Positions 5,440 through 5,706 of a stretch of 5,706 bases of DNA are shown piece by piece (position 1 is the first letter of the stretch; every line of letters starts with the position of its first letter). Where the stretch lies: the NCBI GenBank assembly GCA_026985705.1, contig JALSPY010000010.1:1-5706 (forward strand), given 5' to 3'. This stretch comes from Hydrogenothermaceae bacterium (GTDB lineage Bacteria > Aquificota > Aquificia > Aquificales > Hydrogenothermaceae). The notes beneath the pieces are model-generated. The model worked only from the letters and a program-made list of their open reading frames with translations, did not search any database and was not told the origin of the DNA. A program made the translations under genes and the position numbers.

Positions 5440-5706
5440 CTAGTTTCCAATTAAAATCCTAAAAATAATTTAAAACTGTAAGGCTAAAATAAAAAAGTGA
5501 ATTTAAGTTAAAAAACCTTCTAAAGAAACAACCTTAATATTCTCAATTCCCATATACTTTAATCTGCTAAATGTTATTTCTATTTTTTCCCTGACTTTTT
5601 TCAAAAAAATTGTTTTTCCCTCTGTTTATTATGAATTTTTTCTTTCTTATTGCCTCTAACTCTATATTTAGTTGTTTTAGCTATTCCTTAAATTCCTTTA
5701 ATACAT
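5440..5706 (-). pseudogene. C-terminal remnant of an IS transposase (IS982-like), frameshifted and with internal stops
   Basis: Read on the minus strand from the right edge, one frame (phase starting at 5704) gives VLKEFKE, a stop at 5683-5681, then LKQLNIELEAIRKKKFIINR. Sense then passes, near the 7-A and 6-T runs at 5596-5609, into another frame reading KKVREKIEITFSRLKYMGIE and NIKVVSLEGFLT. This frame meets a stop at 5505-5503 but still makes sense beyond it as IHFFILALQF, followed by stops at 5472-5470 and 5442-5440. The pattern of a KRIExxFSxLxxxGIExIxxVSLEGFLxK segment followed by a hydrophobic FILAL helix is typical of the C-terminus of DDE transposases, most like IS982. The gene is therefore a decayed insertion sequence fragment; its N-terminal part lies outside the window. 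The family assignment rests on remembered motif style, not on a search. Confidence 0.72.

Overview
The window is a very AT-rich stretch of what looks like an ordinary chromosome from a Gram-negative, probably thermophilic bacterium. Arginine is written almost only with AGA/AGG, the proteins are rich in Lys, Glu and Ile, and there is an outer-membrane efflux protein with a periplasmic adaptor. Together these best fit a low-GC member of the Aquificota, for example a Sulfurihydrogenibium or Persephonella relative. That assignment is inference from composition and gene content; no rRNA is present to settle it.

Left part (1-2081, minus strand): a two-gene efflux operon. A TolC-type outer-membrane channel gene is followed, with an 11-base stop/start overlap, by an EmrA/HlyD-type periplasmic adaptor that runs off the left edge. 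The inner-membrane pump is probably just beyond the edge. A good sigma70-type promoter for this operon lies in the divergent spacer (2082-2197).

Middle part (2198-4941, plus strand): three housekeeping-type genes. The first is a short-chain dehydrogenase with the hallmarks of pteridine reductase (PTR1/FolM-like: TGASKRIG, HYNSS, NNAS and an Asp-Tyr-Lys catalytic set with PTR1 spacing). The second, 38 bases later, is accA, the carboxyltransferase alpha subunit of acetyl-CoA carboxylase. After a 150-base spacer comes a YicC/YloC-family endoribonuclease gene with a strong ribosome binding site.

Right part (4942-5706): no intact protein gene. It holds two things. One is a block of nested complementary segments (about 5045-5341, core 5121-5341) that looks like an unannotated structured RNA read on the plus strand. 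It has a perfect 16-bp stem, a 12-bp helix whose three G-U pairs only form in plus-strand RNA, a 10-bp bulged helix, and three short segments that can pair in mutually exclusive ways. I do not recognise it as RNase P RNA, tmRNA, SRP RNA or 6S RNA. The other, on the minus strand at about 5440-5706, is the decayed C-terminal end of an IS transposase (IS982-like by wording), with a frameshift and several in-frame stops. The RNA-like block is the most interesting item in the window; the pteridine-reductase-like enzyme is second.
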